Source: Bacteroidales bacterium (GTDB taxonomy: Bacteria > Bacteroidota > Bacteroidia > Bacteroidales > UBA932). Taken from it: a stretch of 64,000 nucleotides of DNA. Within the stretch, counting starts at the first letter, position 1, and each line of letters opens with the position of its first letter. Below, in pieces: positions 1 to 7,847 of this stretch. The translations under genes and the position numbers were made by a program. Location of the stretch: positions 124,001-188,000 of the forward strand of contig JAFQGK010000018.1 of the NCBI GenBank assembly GCA_017398335.1. Direction: 5' to 3'. Under the pieces are notes generated by a model. It was not told the DNA's origin. It saw nothing but the letters and a program-made list of their open reading frames with translations, and did not search any database.

Positions 1-197
1 CAGGATTCAAATATGAGGATATACAGGCGGATGACCGTATGAGCCGGATACTTCCATATATAGACACCCTTGTCGACGGGCCTTTCGTCGCAGATCTTCG
101 CGACCCTGACCTTCCGTTCCGCGGAAGCTCCAACCAGCGCATCATCCATCTGACAAAAAAAGAAGACGATGCCATTCCCGGCACCGTCTCCATATAG
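1..197 (+). CDS. nrdG: NrdG, anaerobic ribonucleotide reductase activating protein, C-terminal part only
   Basis: The window opens inside this gene. Reading from base 3 gives 64 residues up to TAG at 195-197. The tail contains LVDGPFVADLRDPDLPFRGS followed by NQRI, the conserved end of NrdG, the radical-SAM activase that places the glycyl radical on the anaerobic class III reductase NrdD. The CxxxCxxC cluster that binds the iron-sulphur centre lies upstream of the window. The gene faces nrdD tail to tail, 13 bases apart, instead of sitting behind it in one operon. Identification rests on the conserved tail plus the adjacent nrdD. Confidence 0.88.
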   Translation, partial: GFKYEDIQADDRMSRILPYIDTLVDGPFVADLRDPDLPFRGSSNQRIIHLTKKEDDAIPGTVSI

Positions 198-210
198 ATT
201 AAGGTCTGGT

Positions 211-2418
211 TTATTTGTGAACCACTCTGTCCTTGAGCTCAGCAAGCTTGGCGCTGTTCCAGCGGCCTGTCGTGCCGACAAGGTAACCAGTGATTCTCTG
301 AAGCTTGTCGATCTTGTTGCTCTTGCAATGAGGGCATTTCTCAAGATTTGCATCAGCATTCTCATATCCGCAGTCAAGACAACGGTTGCGGTTGTGGTTA
401 ACTGAACCGTATCCGATATTGTACTTGTCCATAAGGTCAACGATGGCCATGATAGCTTCAGGGTTGTGAGTTGCATCTCCGTCAATCTCCACATAGAAGA
501 TGTGGCCACCACCGGTCAGTGCGTGATAAGGTGCCTCGACCTCAGCCTTGTGCTTAGGAGTGCACTTGTAGTATACAGGCACGTGGTTGGAGTTGGTGTA
601 GTAGTCCTTGTCTGTAATTCCCGGGAGTACACCGAATTTCTTGCGATCTCCTCTTGTGAACCTGCCTGAAAGGCCCTCTGCAGGAGTTGCCAGAACACTG
701 AAGTTGTGTCTGTACTTCTCTGAGAATTCACCCACCTTGTCTTTCATGAATGTAACAATGCGGAGTCCTAGTTCCTGAGCCTCAGCAGATTCGCCATGGT
801 GCTTTCCGCAGAGAGCGATGAGGGTTTCGGCAAGTCCGATGAATCCGATACCGAGGGTTCCATGGTTGATTACTGCCTCGATTGTGTCGTTCTCGCCGAG
901 TTTCTCGCTGTCAAGCCAGAGAGCGCCCATGAGCAGCGGGAACTGCTTCTTGAGAGCGGTCTTCTGGAAGTTGAATCTTTCGTTGAGCTGTTTTGCTGCG
1001 ATGTCAAGAGCCCAGTCGAGCTTGTGGAAGAACTCGTGGATCCTGTCCTCCTGATCCGGAATGTTCATACACTCGATCGCGAGCTTCACTATATTGATCG
1101 TAGTGAACGAAAGGTTTCCTCGGCCGATCGAAGTCTTAGGTCCGAATCTGTTCTCGAATACGCGGGTACGGCATCCCATTGTGGCAACCTCATACTGGTA
1201 TCTCTTAGGGTCGTCTGCCTTCCAGAGCTCGTGCTGGTTGAAAGGAGCGTCAAGATTCACGAAGTTCGGGAAGAATCTTCTTGCAGATACCTTGCATGCG
1301 AACTTGTAAAGGTCATAGTTGCGGTCCTCAGGCAAGTAGCTTACTCCTCTCTTCTTCTTCCAGATCTGGATAGGGAAGATGGCTGTAGATCCGTTACCCA
1401 CACCTTCATAGGTTGTGTTCAGGATCTCGCGGATGACGCAACGTCCTTCGGCAGATGTGTCGGTTCCATAGTTGATGGAACTGAACACCACCTGATTTCC
1501 TCCGCGTGAGTGGATGGAGTTCATGTTGTGCACGAATGCTTCCATAGACTGGTGTACACGGCTCACTGTCATATTGATAGCGTGCTGAATGACCCTGTCG
1601 TCTCCCTGTATACCCACGAGGTCACGTCTGATATAGTCGTCGATGCTTACGTTATATAGTCTTGAATAATCTTCTCCGTTGATTTCTCCGATCTTGTCCA
1701 ACTCTTCCTGGAATGAGCGTCTTACGAATGGCGCCATATAGAAGTCGAATGCCGGGATAGCCTGTCCGCCGTGCATTTCGTTCTGTACGGTCTCCATGGA
1801 AATACATCCGAGGATGCTGGCAGTCTCGATTCTCTTGGCAGGACGGGACTCGCCGTGGCCTGCAAAGAAACCGTCCTCAAGAATCTTGTCAAGAGGATGC
1901 TGGATACAGGTAAGGCTCTTGGTAGGGTAGTAGTCCTTGTCGTGGATGTGGATGTAGTTGTTCTTTACCGCATCCTTCACCTCTTCAGACAGCATGCACT
2001 CGTCCACATATGACTTGGTAGACTCGGAAGCGAACTTCATCATCATGCCTGCAGGGGTATCTGCATTCATGTTTGCATTCTCTCTGGTGATCTCGGTAGC
2101 CTGGGCGTCGATGATCTCCTGGAAGATCTCGCGTGACTTAGCCTTGCGGGCCAGGTTACGCTGGTTACGGTATGCGATGTATTTTTTTGCTACTTCCTTG
2201 CGCGGACTGTTCATCAGTTCCATTTCCACCTGGTCCTGAATGTCTTCCACACTCATGTTCTCAACATTGATCTTTGAAATGGCTGATGCGATTTCAGCTG
2301 CGAGAACGATGTCTTCTCCCTGCTCTGTCACGTCCATCGCCTTGAGGACTGCATCTACAATTTTTCTCTTGTCAAATATCACGACCCTGCCGTCGCGCTT
2401 TACAACGTGCTTTACCAT
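211..2418 (-). CDS. nrdD: Anaerobic (class III) ribonucleoside-triphosphate reductase
   Basis: 735 residues. It reduces ribonucleoside triphosphates to deoxy forms without oxygen, using a glycyl radical made by NrdG. An ATP-cone allosteric domain fills about residues 3-95 (VVKRDGRVVIFDKRKI). The C-terminus carries the structural zinc site Cys680/683/695/698 and the glycyl-radical motif RITGYL with the radical glycine at about 711. An open frame continues upstream to an ATG at 2484, but the ATP-cone starts right after the ATG at 2418, so that start is chosen. The gene lies downstream of the phosphopantetheinyl transferase gene, separated from it by a terminator. Length and motifs are complete, so it should be functional and indicates an anaerobic lifestyle. 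Confidence 0.95.
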   Translation of the reverse strand: MVKHVVKRDGRVVIFDKRKIVDAVLKAMDVTEQGEDIVLAAEIASAISKINVENMSVEDIQDQVEMELMNSPRKEVAKKYIAYRNQRNLARKAKSREIFQEIIDAQATEITRENANMNADTPAGMMMKFASESTKSYVDECMLSEEVKDAVKNNYIHIHDKDYYPTKSLTCIQHPLDKILEDGFFAGHGESRPAKRIETASILGCISMETVQNEMHGGQAIPAFDFYMAPFVRRSFQEELDKIGEINGEDYSRLYNVSIDDYIRRDLVGIQGDDRVIQHAINMTVSRVHQSMEAFVHNMNSIHSRGGNQVVFSSINYGTDTSAEGRCVIREILNTTYEGVGNGSTAIFPIQIWKKKRGVSYLPEDRNYDLYKFACKVSARRFFPNFVNLDAPFNQHELWKADDPKRYQYEVATMGCRTRVFENRFGPKTSIGRGNLSFTTINIVKLAIECMNIPDQEDRIHEFFHKLDWALDIAAKQLNERFNFQKTALKKQFPLLMGALWLDSEKLGENDTIEAVINHGTLGIGFIGLAETLIALCGKHHGESAEAQELGLRIVTFMKDKVGEFSEKYRHNFSVLATPAEGLSGRFTRGDRKKFGVLPGITDKDYYTNSNHVPVYYKCTPKHKAEVEAPYHALTGGGHIFYVEIDGDATHNPEAIMAIVDLMDKYNIGYGSVNHNRNRCLDCGYENADANLEKCPHCKSNKIDKLQRITGYLVGTTGRWNSAKLAELKDRVVHK

Positions 2419-2547
2419 AACGTAAGTCTTAAATAATCTGTTTATCGGAGGTCCCGCATGGTATTGTTCTATACGGGTCAACAAAGATAATTCAAATACT
2501 ATAAGATTAATGCGAAGCGGAAATAAAAAGTTATCAACAATAAAAGA

Positions 2548-2581
2548 AAAACCTTGTTAACTATCTGGTTAACAAGGTTTT
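2548..2581 (-). terminator. Perfect 14-bp stem, 6-base loop, between the PPTase gene and nrdD
   Basis: AAAACCTTGTTAAC at 2548-2561 is exactly complementary to GTTAACAAGGTTTT at 2568-2581, with loop TATCTG. Read on the minus strand it ends in a T-run, so it fits an intrinsic terminator for the gene ending at 2638. Being symmetrical it could work in both directions. Confidence 0.75.
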
Positions 2582-2637
2582 ATGTGTATAATTAATTTGG
2601 AAAAATTAAAAATTGCTTAACTTTTATGTTTCATGGA

Positions 2638-3273
2638 CTATCCGACGAGCCAAACGAGTACGTGGCGGTCAAACATCAGATATTCCAGATCGAATTCCTC
2701 TTCGAATTCATCTTTGTGGATAAATGTCGCCTCAAGCTCTCCTTCGCCTTTCGGACGGAACTTTTCGACCTCTATCTGCTCTGCGAAATCCACCCTGTTC
2801 TGAGACATTCTCTTGAAGATGGCTTCTTTCGCACACCAGTATATCGCGAGCTGCTCGTTCTTCTTTTCATCTTCAAGGTCGTCGATCTCATCTTCCGACA
2901 GAGCCTTCTTCTCTACCGCGGAGAAATCTCTTTCCAGAGACTCGATATCGATACCGACTTCCTCTTCCTCGTGAGTGATCACCGCTACATATTTGTCTGT
3001 ATGGGTGATGCTGATGTTGGTTGCGCAGTTTTCAAGGTAAGGCTTCCCGTTGTCGTGATGATTGAGGTACATCTTTTCCTCGAACATCTCATTGATCAGG
3101 GCCCTTACCGCCAGTTTCTGCTTTCTCTGGCTTTCATTCCTGAATAAGGAAATCTCCTCAAGTTCGTCATTAGGAACCGAGGTTATGTTAAGTAATTCTT
3201 CTTCTGTTTCCGTAACCTGCCACACGGCAATCTCTGCCTTGTTGTCAAGTTTTTTTCTAAGATAAAGTGCCAT
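2638..3273 (-). CDS. 4'-phosphopantetheinyl transferase superfamily protein (Sfp type)
   Basis: 211 residues. The family moves the phosphopantetheine arm of coenzyme A onto carrier proteins such as acyl carrier protein. The two signature motifs are visible: GIDIE at 107-111 (magnesium-binding Asp) and WCAKEAIFK at 146-154. The substrate-side motif NGKPYL (75-80) and SITHTDKYVAV also match. Size and layout fit the Sfp/AcpT type rather than the short AcpS type. Whether it serves fatty acid synthesis or a secondary pathway cannot be told, because no synthase genes are nearby. It is transcribed alone; a hairpin terminator follows it. Confidence 0.88.
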   Translation of the reverse strand: MALYLRKKLDNKAEIAVWQVTETEEELLNITSVPNDELEEISLFRNESQRKQKLAVRALINEMFEEKMYLNHHDNGKPYLENCATNISITHTDKYVAVITHEEEEVGIDIESLERDFSAVEKKALSEDEIDDLEDEKKNEQLAIYWCAKEAIFKRMSQNRVDFAEQIEVEKFRPKGEGELEATFIHKDEFEEEFDLEYLMFDRHVLVWLVG

Positions 3274-3314
3274 ATATGTTTTTAAAGTTTTCTTCAGTGT
3301 ATGGAACGCACAAA

Positions 3315-3410
3315 AATGCCCTTCCGGTCTTTACCGGTGGCATTACCTATAGTCGTATAGATGTTGCGGGACAACGGATCATCAGAAGTCTGATCCGCAG
3401 AGATTCTCTG
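3315..3410. other. Cluster of three hairpins in the 263-base gap before mdh
   Basis: Hairpins are AATGCC...GGCATT with inner CCGGT/ACCGG (3315-3344), CGGATCA/TGATCCG (3375-3397) and CAGAG/CTCTG (3398-3410). They lie upstream of the mdh promoter, so they would be transcribed only on the minus strand, as a leader of the phosphopantetheinyl transferase gene, or as an independent small RNA. No known RNA family was recognised. Confidence 0.35.
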
Positions 3411-3462
3411 TTCTGTCAATATATGACTGGGAGGTTCCACTTGTCTTTATATTCTTTATGTT

Positions 3463-3497
3463 TTCGCGGCAAAGATAAGAATAAATTTGTATATTTG
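3463..3497 (+). promoter_or_regulatory. Promoter of malate dehydrogenase
   Basis: The -7 element TATATTTG at 3490-3497 matches the Bacteroidota consensus TAnnTTTG exactly. A weak -33 element (TTCG, 3463-3466) sits upstream. Predicted start is near 3504, giving a leader of about 33 bases. Confidence 0.7.
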
Positions 3498-3536
3498 CGG
3501 AGTTTTGAGAAAAATAACTCATTGATATAAATAATT

Positions 3537-4523
3537 ATGGAATTTTTGACTAACGACAAACTCGTGATCGTAGGTGCCGGTGGCGCTATCGGATCAAACA
3601 TGGCTCAGACAGCTCTTATGCTCGGTCTTACTCCAAACATCTGCCTTTATGACATCTATGGTCCAGGCGTGAACGGTGTTGCAGAGGAACTTTATCACTG
3701 TGCATTCGAGGGCGCAAACATCACATGGACAACAGATCCGGAAGTTGCTTTCACAGGTGCTAAATACATCATTTCATCAGGTGGTGCTCCTCGTAAGGAG
3801 GGTATGACCCGTGAGGACCTTCTTAAGGGTAACTGCCAGATCGCAGCTGAATTCGGAGACAATATCAAGAAGTATTGCCCGGATGTTAACCATGTGGTTG
3901 TAATCTTCAACCCTGCTGACGTGACCGCTCTTACAGCTCTCATCCGTTCAGGTCTCAAGCCAAGCCAGCTTACTTCACTTGCCGCTCTTGACTCAACACG
4001 TCTCCAGTCAGCAATCGCAAAGGAACTCGGTGTGCCACAGTACAAGGTTGAGAACGCACGTACCTATGGTGGACATGGTGAGGCAATGGCAGTGTTCGCA
4101 TCTAAGATTACAGTTGACGGCAAGCCGCTCGCAGATTTCAATATTCCTGAGGACAAGTGGGCTGAGATCAAGCACGCTACTGTCCAGGGTGGTTCAAACA
4201 TCATCAAGCTCCGTGGTCGTTCATCATTCCAGAGCCCAGCATATCAGTCTGTTCTCATGATTCAGGCAGCTATGGGTGGCCCTGAGTTCAACTGGCCTGC
4301 AGGCTGCTATGTAAACAACGAGAAGTATAAGAACGTTCTCATGGCTATGCCTACAGTAATCGATGCAACTGGTGTTCACTTCGGTGAGGTTACAGGTTCT
4401 GCTGAGGAACTTGCTGCTCTTGATGCATCTTACGCACACCTTCAGGTTATGCGTGATGAGATCATTTCTCTCGGCATTATCCCGCCAGTAGCAGAGTGGA
4501 AGACCATCAACCCTAATCTCTAG
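3537..4523 (+). CDS. mdh: Malate dehydrogenase
   Basis: 328 residues; interconverts malate and oxaloacetate with NAD. The N-terminal Rossmann motif VGAGGAIGSN (12-21) binds the cofactor, and the active-site histidine lies in TYGGHGEAM. The sequence is of the Bacteroidales-type malate/lactate dehydrogenase family. In anaerobic members of the group this enzyme feeds the reductive branch toward fumarate and succinate (known biology, not shown here). It is a single gene with its own promoter; a palindromic element begins two bases after the stop codon. Confidence 0.92.
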   Translation: MEFLTNDKLVIVGAGGAIGSNMAQTALMLGLTPNICLYDIYGPGVNGVAEELYHCAFEGANITWTTDPEVAFTGAKYIISSGGAPRKEGMTREDLLKGNCQIAAEFGDNIKKYCPDVNHVVVIFNPADVTALTALIRSGLKPSQLTSLAALDSTRLQSAIAKELGVPQYKVENARTYGGHGEAMAVFASKITVDGKPLADFNIPEDKWAEIKHATVQGGSNIIKLRGRSSFQSPAYQSVLMIQAAMGGPEFNWPAGCYVNNEKYKNVLMAMPTVIDATGVHFGEVTGSAEELAALDASYAHLQVMRDEIISLGIIPPVAEWKTINPNL

Positions 4524-4524
4524 C

Positions 4525-4702
4525 AGATAGCCGGTCAAGCCGGCTATGACAAATGTTCGTCCGGTTTGACGAATTTTCGCCGGCTATGACAAATGTCCAC
4601 CGGTTATGACGAATCTTCGCCGGCTATGACGGATGTTCGTCCGGTTTGACGAATGTTCACCGGCTATGACGGAAAATCGTCATCCCCGACCTGATCGGGG
4701 AA
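4525..4702. repeat. Palindromic element with 20-base tandem array, 3' of mdh
   Basis: A 26-base head palindrome (4525-4550; stem TAGCCGG / CCGGCTA around TCAAG) starts two bases after the mdh stop. Six units of exactly 20 bases follow at 4551-4670, each ending TGAC, for example GAATTTTCGCCGGCTATGAC. After 8 bases comes a second palindrome in the opposite orientation at 4679-4702 (CCCCGACCTGATCGGGG). Units alternate between CCGGCTATGAC and CCGGTTTGAC endings, which suggests they were copied as 40-base pairs. Confidence 0.9.
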
Positions 4703-4714
4703 CTAAATAAACAA

Positions 4715-4751
4715 AAAAGTGCAAAATTTTGTTGAAAAGTTTTGCACTTTT
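4715..4751 (+). terminator. 12-bp hairpin with T-run ahead of tRNA-Pro
   Basis: AAAAGTGCAAAA (4715-4726) pairs with TTTTGCACTTTT (4740-4751) around a 13-base loop, followed by TATTTTTTG. It fits an intrinsic terminator for mdh. Its 3' arm also contains the TTTG (4741-4744) that serves as the -33 element for the tRNA. Confidence 0.65.
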
Positions 4752-4771
4752 ATTTTTTGTCCCTATATTTG
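4741..4771 (+). promoter_or_regulatory. Promoter of tRNA-Pro
   Basis: TTTG at 4741-4744, a 19-base spacer, then TATATTTG at 4764-4771: a full consensus Bacteroidota promoter. Predicted start is near 4778, about 22 bases before the mature tRNA. Confidence 0.85.
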
Positions 4772-4799
4772 CAGTCCCAAATGAGGGATACCAAATAAT

Positions 4800-4873
4800 C
4801 GGGGTGTGGCGCAGTTGGCTAGCGCATCTGGTTTGGGACCAGAGGGTCCTGTGTTCGAGTCACAGTACCCCGA
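4800..4873 (+). tRNA. tRNA-Pro (anticodon UGG)
   Basis: 74 bases fold into a full cloverleaf. The acceptor stem is CGGGGTG with TACCCCG (one G-U pair), the anticodon stem TCTGG/CCAGA encloses loop TTTGGGA giving anticodon TGG, and the T arm is CTGTG-TTCGAGT-CACAG. The discriminator is A at 4873 and CCA is not encoded. Confidence 0.96.
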
Positions 4874-4877
4874 CTTC

Positions 4878-4911
4878 AAAAAGCAGCTATCGATTGATAG
4901 TTGCTTTTTTT
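4878..4911 (+). terminator. Terminator of tRNA-Pro
   Basis: AAAAAGCAGCTATC (4878-4891) pairs with GATAGTTGCTTTTT (4896-4909) with one G-T wobble, and runs into a T-tract. Its loop and 3' arm hold the TTG of the next promoter. Confidence 0.85.
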
Positions 4912-4922
4912 GTGTACCTTTG
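4894..4922 (+). promoter_or_regulatory. Promoter of lolD-trmN6
   Basis: TTG at 4894-4896, an 18-base spacer, then TACCTTTG at 4915-4922. The predicted start near 4929 leaves a leader of only about 12 bases before the lolD ATG. Confidence 0.75.
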
Positions 4923-4940
4923 TGGAACTAAAGAAAGATT

Positions 4941-5591
4941 ATGATACAGGCAAAAGGTATAGAAAAATCATTTGGCAGTCTCAAAGTGCTGAAGGGAATT
5001 GATTTAAGCGTTGCGAAGTCAGAGGTGGTTTCAATAATGGGAGCATCAGGAGCCGGTAAGACAACCCTGCTTCAGATTCTGGGCACCCTTTCCACTCCTG
5101 ACCATGGGTCGCTCATCATTGACGGTACAGATGTGCTGTCTCTTAAAGGAGATGCTTTGTCGGACTTCCGCAACAGACGGATCGGCTTTGTGTTCCAGTT
5201 CCACCATCTGCTTCCAGAATTCACTGCTTTGGAGAATGTCATGATACCGGCGTTCATTGCCGGCCGTTCAAGGAAGGATGCTGAGTCTGCTGCAAAGGGA
5301 CTTCTTGCTGATCTAGGACTTTCGGAGAGGATGGAGCATAAACCTTCTCAACTCTCTGGAGGCGAGCAGCAGCGAGTTGCCATAGCCCGTGCGCTGATAA
5401 ATAATCCTGCAGTTCTGTTTGCCGATGAGCCTTCGGGCAATCTTGATTCCAAAACCAAGGAAGAACTTCATAATCTTTTCTTTGAACTCAGAGAAAAATA
5501 TGGCCAGACAATAATTATAGTCACACATGATCCGGATCTGGCGAAAATGTGTGACAGATCTTTATATATGGTGGATGGCGTCTTTGTCTAA
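4941..5591 (+). CDS. lolD: LolD-like ABC transporter ATP-binding protein (lipoprotein release)
   Basis: 216 residues, a single nucleotide-binding domain. Walker A GASGAGKT is at 34-41, the ABC signature is [14 protein letters not shown], and Walker B is [13 protein letters not shown]. This signature pattern is that of the LolD/MacB group, which powers release of lipoproteins from the inner membrane or similar periplasmic work. No LolC/E permease gene is adjacent, so the partner lies elsewhere and the assignment is by family resemblance. It is followed after 10 bases by trmN6, with which it probably shares a transcript. Confidence 0.82.
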   Translation: MIQAKGIEKSFGSLKVLKGIDLSVAKSEVVSIMGASGAGKTTLLQILGTLSTPDHGSLIIDGTDVLSLKGDALSDFRNRRIGFVFQFHHLLPEFTALENVMIPAFIAGRSRKDAESAAKGLLADLGLSERMEHKPSQLSGGEQQRVAIARALINNPAVLFADEPSGNLDSKTKEELHNLFFELREKYGQTIIIVTHDPDLAKMCDRSLYMVDGVFV

Positions 5592-5601
5592 CTTGATCGG
5601 A

Positions 5602-6339
5602 ATGAGTGAGTTCAAGTTTAAAAGATTCACTGTGGTCAATGAGCGCAGTGCGATGAAGGTCAATACTGACGGCGTATTGCTCGGTGCCTCCATGACCATT
5701 GCTCCGACGTCCAGACGTATGCTTGATGTAGGCACTGGAACCGGCACGATAGCCTTGATGGCGGCGCAGCGTATGGCAGATTCTGTGACGTGCCCGACAT
5801 TAAAAATCGATGCCATAGATATTGATGATGCCTCTGCAGCCGAGGCTGCGCAGAATTTCGATAATTCACCCTGGGCGGAATTGATGTCTGCCAGTCATGC
5901 ATCTCTGAAAGAATATGACGCATCCCTCGATCCGGAAGTCAGATATGACCATATATTTTCAAATCCACCGTATTTTGAGGATTCGTTGCAAGCTCCCGAC
6001 CAGAGAAGGAATGATTCCCGACATACCTCTACAGGTCTCTCATACTGTGAATTGCTGGAGTTTGCCAAAGTCCGTCTTTCTTCTGACGGACATATTTCAA
6101 TTGTTCTTCCGTCCGATGCCGAAAACGGCCTGACAAGATATGCAAGAATGTGCGGCCTTCATCTTTTCCGTATCATGCGCATCAGGACGGTTCCTCGAAA
6201 ACTGCCAAGCCGTATAATTGCAGAGTTTTCTTTCAGGCGATGTGACAACCCGTCAGAGGAATTGCTGACAATACAAAATGAGGGCAGATACACTCAAGAG
6301 TATCTTGCCCTCACCAGAGACTTCTATCTGTTTGCTTAG
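5602..6339 (+). CDS. trmN6: tRNA1(Val) (adenine(37)-N6)-methyltransferase TrmN6 (YfiC family)
   Basis: 245 residues, class I S-adenosylmethionine methyltransferase. The cofactor loop LDVGTGTGTI is at 41-50 and the N6-adenine catalytic motif NPPY at 121-124. The N-terminal FKFKRFTVVNERSAMKVNTD is typical of this family, which methylates A37 of tRNA-Val. An open frame extends upstream into lolD; the ATG at 5602 is chosen because the family motif begins directly after it and it clears the lolD stop. It converges on the small periplasmic protein gene with a 15-base gap. Confidence 0.88.
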   Translation: MSEFKFKRFTVVNERSAMKVNTDGVLLGASMTIAPTSRRMLDVGTGTGTIALMAAQRMADSVTCPTLKIDAIDIDDASAAEAAQNFDNSPWAELMSASHASLKEYDASLDPEVRYDHIFSNPPYFEDSLQAPDQRRNDSRHTSTGLSYCELLEFAKVRLSSDGHISIVLPSDAENGLTRYARMCGLHLFRIMRIRTVPRKLPSRIIAEFSFRRCDNPSEELLTIQNEGRYTQEYLALTRDFYLFA

Positions 6340-6354
6340 GTTAAATAGCGGTGC

Positions 6355-6825
6355 CTATTTCTTTGGTCCGTGATTGTGATGAAGTCTATGAATCTGATTT
6401 CTTCTGAATTTTTCTTCAGCGATATACAGTCTTGCTACTTTGTCGTCCGGAAGTACCTTCTTAAATCTCTCGGCTGCTTCGTTGCTGAGTTCCCTTTTAT
6501 CTTCTCGGGCCTTGAGGTATCGGTTGAGATATGCTGATATCTCTTTCGATGATTTCTTTGAGCTGATGGCTTCATTGAGTTCCTTGAAGGTCTTCATGAT
6601 CTTTCTGTGAGCCTCATCCTCTTCCTTACAGTAGGCGTTATATACTGGCCAGAATTTCTGGGCTTCTTCTGGTGTCAGGTTTATTTCCGTTGTAAAGAAG
6701 GCGATCTTTTCACTCATCATCTTTTCTTTCCAGTCTGTATTTTTCTGTGCTGCAGCTGTCGTTGTAAGGCCGATCATGAAGGCTATAGCGAAAAATATGG
6801 ATGGTATATGTCTGAAAGTCTTCAT
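6355..6825 (-). CDS. Small periplasmic protein, third gene of the ECF sigma operon (CpxP/Spy-like helical)
   Basis: 156 residues with a clear signal peptide (about 1-26, ending TTAAAQ) and a strongly helical, charged mature part. It carries LTPEEAQKFWPVYNAY, the hallmark of a Bacteroidota family often labelled as a sensor linked to ECF sigma factors and resembling Spy/CpxP chaperone-sensors. The C-terminus is rich in histidine and lysine (IHRLHHNHGPKK), which might bind metal. It is the last gene of the sigma / anti-sigma trio, 11 bases after the anti-sigma gene. The sensor role is inferred from context and family resemblance. Confidence 0.6.
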   Translation of the reverse strand: MKTFRHIPSIFFAIAFMIGLTTTAAAQKNTDWKEKMMSEKIAFFTTEINLTPEEAQKFWPVYNAYCKEEDEAHRKIMKTFKELNEAISSKKSSKEISAYLNRYLKAREDKRELSNEAAERFKKVLPDDKVARLYIAEEKFRRNQIHRLHHNHGPKK

Positions 6826-6836
6826 ATTGCGTGCTT

Positions 6837-7226
6837 TTATTCGTTTGTTTCAATGCTTTCCAAAGTTGTACCGGTGTATATAAGGTATTCGATTATTTCC
6901 TCTTCTGAAAGTTCTTCCGGTTCCGACATTGCCTGAAGGTCGTAGTAGCTTTCTTCGCTTATGTCCGAGAATACGAGAAGATCAATGCTGTCATACTCGA
7001 TCTTGGCTTCCTGTTTGGATAGAACACCGATTCCTGCCAGAAGCAGCAAAGCCAAAGATGCTGCGATTGCCGGAATATAAAGTCCTGTGCCATGTCTCCT
7101 GCGGCTGTGATAATTGCGATCAGTAATGCGTATGCTTTCCTTGACTGAATTGAAATAGCCGTCAGGAACAGTATACGGATTCTTCCGCAGCTCTGGTCTT
7201 CCTAGTATGTCCTTGTCATTTCTCAT
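6837..7226 (-). CDS. Probable anti-sigma factor, single membrane span
   Basis: 129 residues. A cytoplasmic part (about 1-45, basic at the end: SRRRHG) precedes one transmembrane helix (about 49-68, YIPAIAASLALLLLAGIGVL), followed by an acidic periplasmic part. It lies directly between the ECF sigma gene and the periplasmic protein gene, the position of an anti-sigma factor in such trios. No zinc-binding HxxxCxxC motif is present, so it is not of the common zinc anti-sigma type; the function is inferred from position and topology. Confidence 0.55.
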   Translation of the reverse strand: MRNDKDILGRPELRKNPYTVPDGYFNSVKESIRITDRNYHSRRRHGTGLYIPAIAASLALLLLAGIGVLSKQEAKIEYDSIDLLVFSDISEESYYDLQAMSEPEELSEEEIIEYLIYTGTTLESIETNE

Positions 7227-7262
7227 AATATCATCTATTTGATGAATAAAAGTGTGGAAGGT

Positions 7263-7802
7263 TTAAAAACATTCTTCAATATCCTTCTTTATTTTATTAT
7301 ATGCGTGGTGATATGATGCCTTCAATGCCCCGGTCGAGGTTCCGGTTATTTCGGAAATATCTTCATATTTCATTTCGTCGAAATATCTGAGACTGAATAC
7401 AATACGCTGTTTTTCGGGCAGCTTGTTCATTGCCTTGTGGAGCACTCTCTGGATTTCATCGCCATTGAAGTACGGATCTTCATCTATCTTTTTGGAAAGA
7501 ATGTTCGATACAGAATCGAGAGACATCATGGCCCTGACCTTCTGACGGCGCAGGAAATTCAGCACCTCATTTGTCGCTATGCGATACAGCCATGTATAAA
7601 GCTGCGCTTCCCCTCTGAATGAGGGAAGCGCAGCCCATACCTTTATAAATATATCCTGAAGCAGATCGTTTGTGTCATCATGGGAGCACAGGAATCGGCG
7701 CACATGCCAATAGAGTCTTTCTGTGTAAGCCTCGACAATGTGGTTGAATGCCTGTTCTTGCTGCCCGTTGCGGTACAGATCTATGATTTCCCGGTCTGTC
7801 AT
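7263..7802 (-). CDS. ECF-type RNA polymerase sigma factor
   Basis: 179 residues, sigma-70 family with only regions 2 and 4. Region 2 runs about 20-90 (DDTNDLLQDIFIKVWAALPS, then TWLYRIATNEVLNFLRR) and region 4 about 120-175 (LPEKQRIVFSLRYFDEMKYE, then a helix-turn-helix ending KASYHHAYNKIKK). It directs polymerase to an alternative promoter set in response to a surface signal. It heads a three-gene unit with the anti-sigma candidate and the periplasmic protein, a complete-looking signalling circuit. Its targets are not visible here. Confidence 0.93.
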   Translation of the reverse strand: MTDREIIDLYRNGQQEQAFNHIVEAYTERLYWHVRRFLCSHDDTNDLLQDIFIKVWAALPSFRGEAQLYTWLYRIATNEVLNFLRRQKVRAMMSLDSVSNILSKKIDEDPYFNGDEIQRVLHKAMNKLPEKQRIVFSLRYFDEMKYEDISEITGTSTGALKASYHHAYNKIKKDIEECF

Positions 7803-7847
7803 ATAATCTGTAAGACACGGAATGTGCTACCAGGTTTAATTATTGTC

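Noticed and set aside
796..1509. A 237-codon plus-strand open frame inside nrdD
   Set aside because: It is antisense to a well-conserved enzyme gene and shows no recognisable protein features.
2419..2484. N-terminal extension of NrdD from the ATG at 2484
   Set aside because: The 22 extra residues precede the ATP-cone domain, have no family resemblance and lie in what looks like the leader.
3315..3344. Signal recognition particle RNA on the minus strand, suggested by CCGGAAGG
   Set aside because: The flanking AGGTC and AAGCAG of the SRP apical domain are not present and the hairpin is too short.
4551..4670. CRISPR-like regular repeats
   Set aside because: The 20-base units are contiguous with no unique spacers, and no cas genes are present; the same holds for the other arrays.
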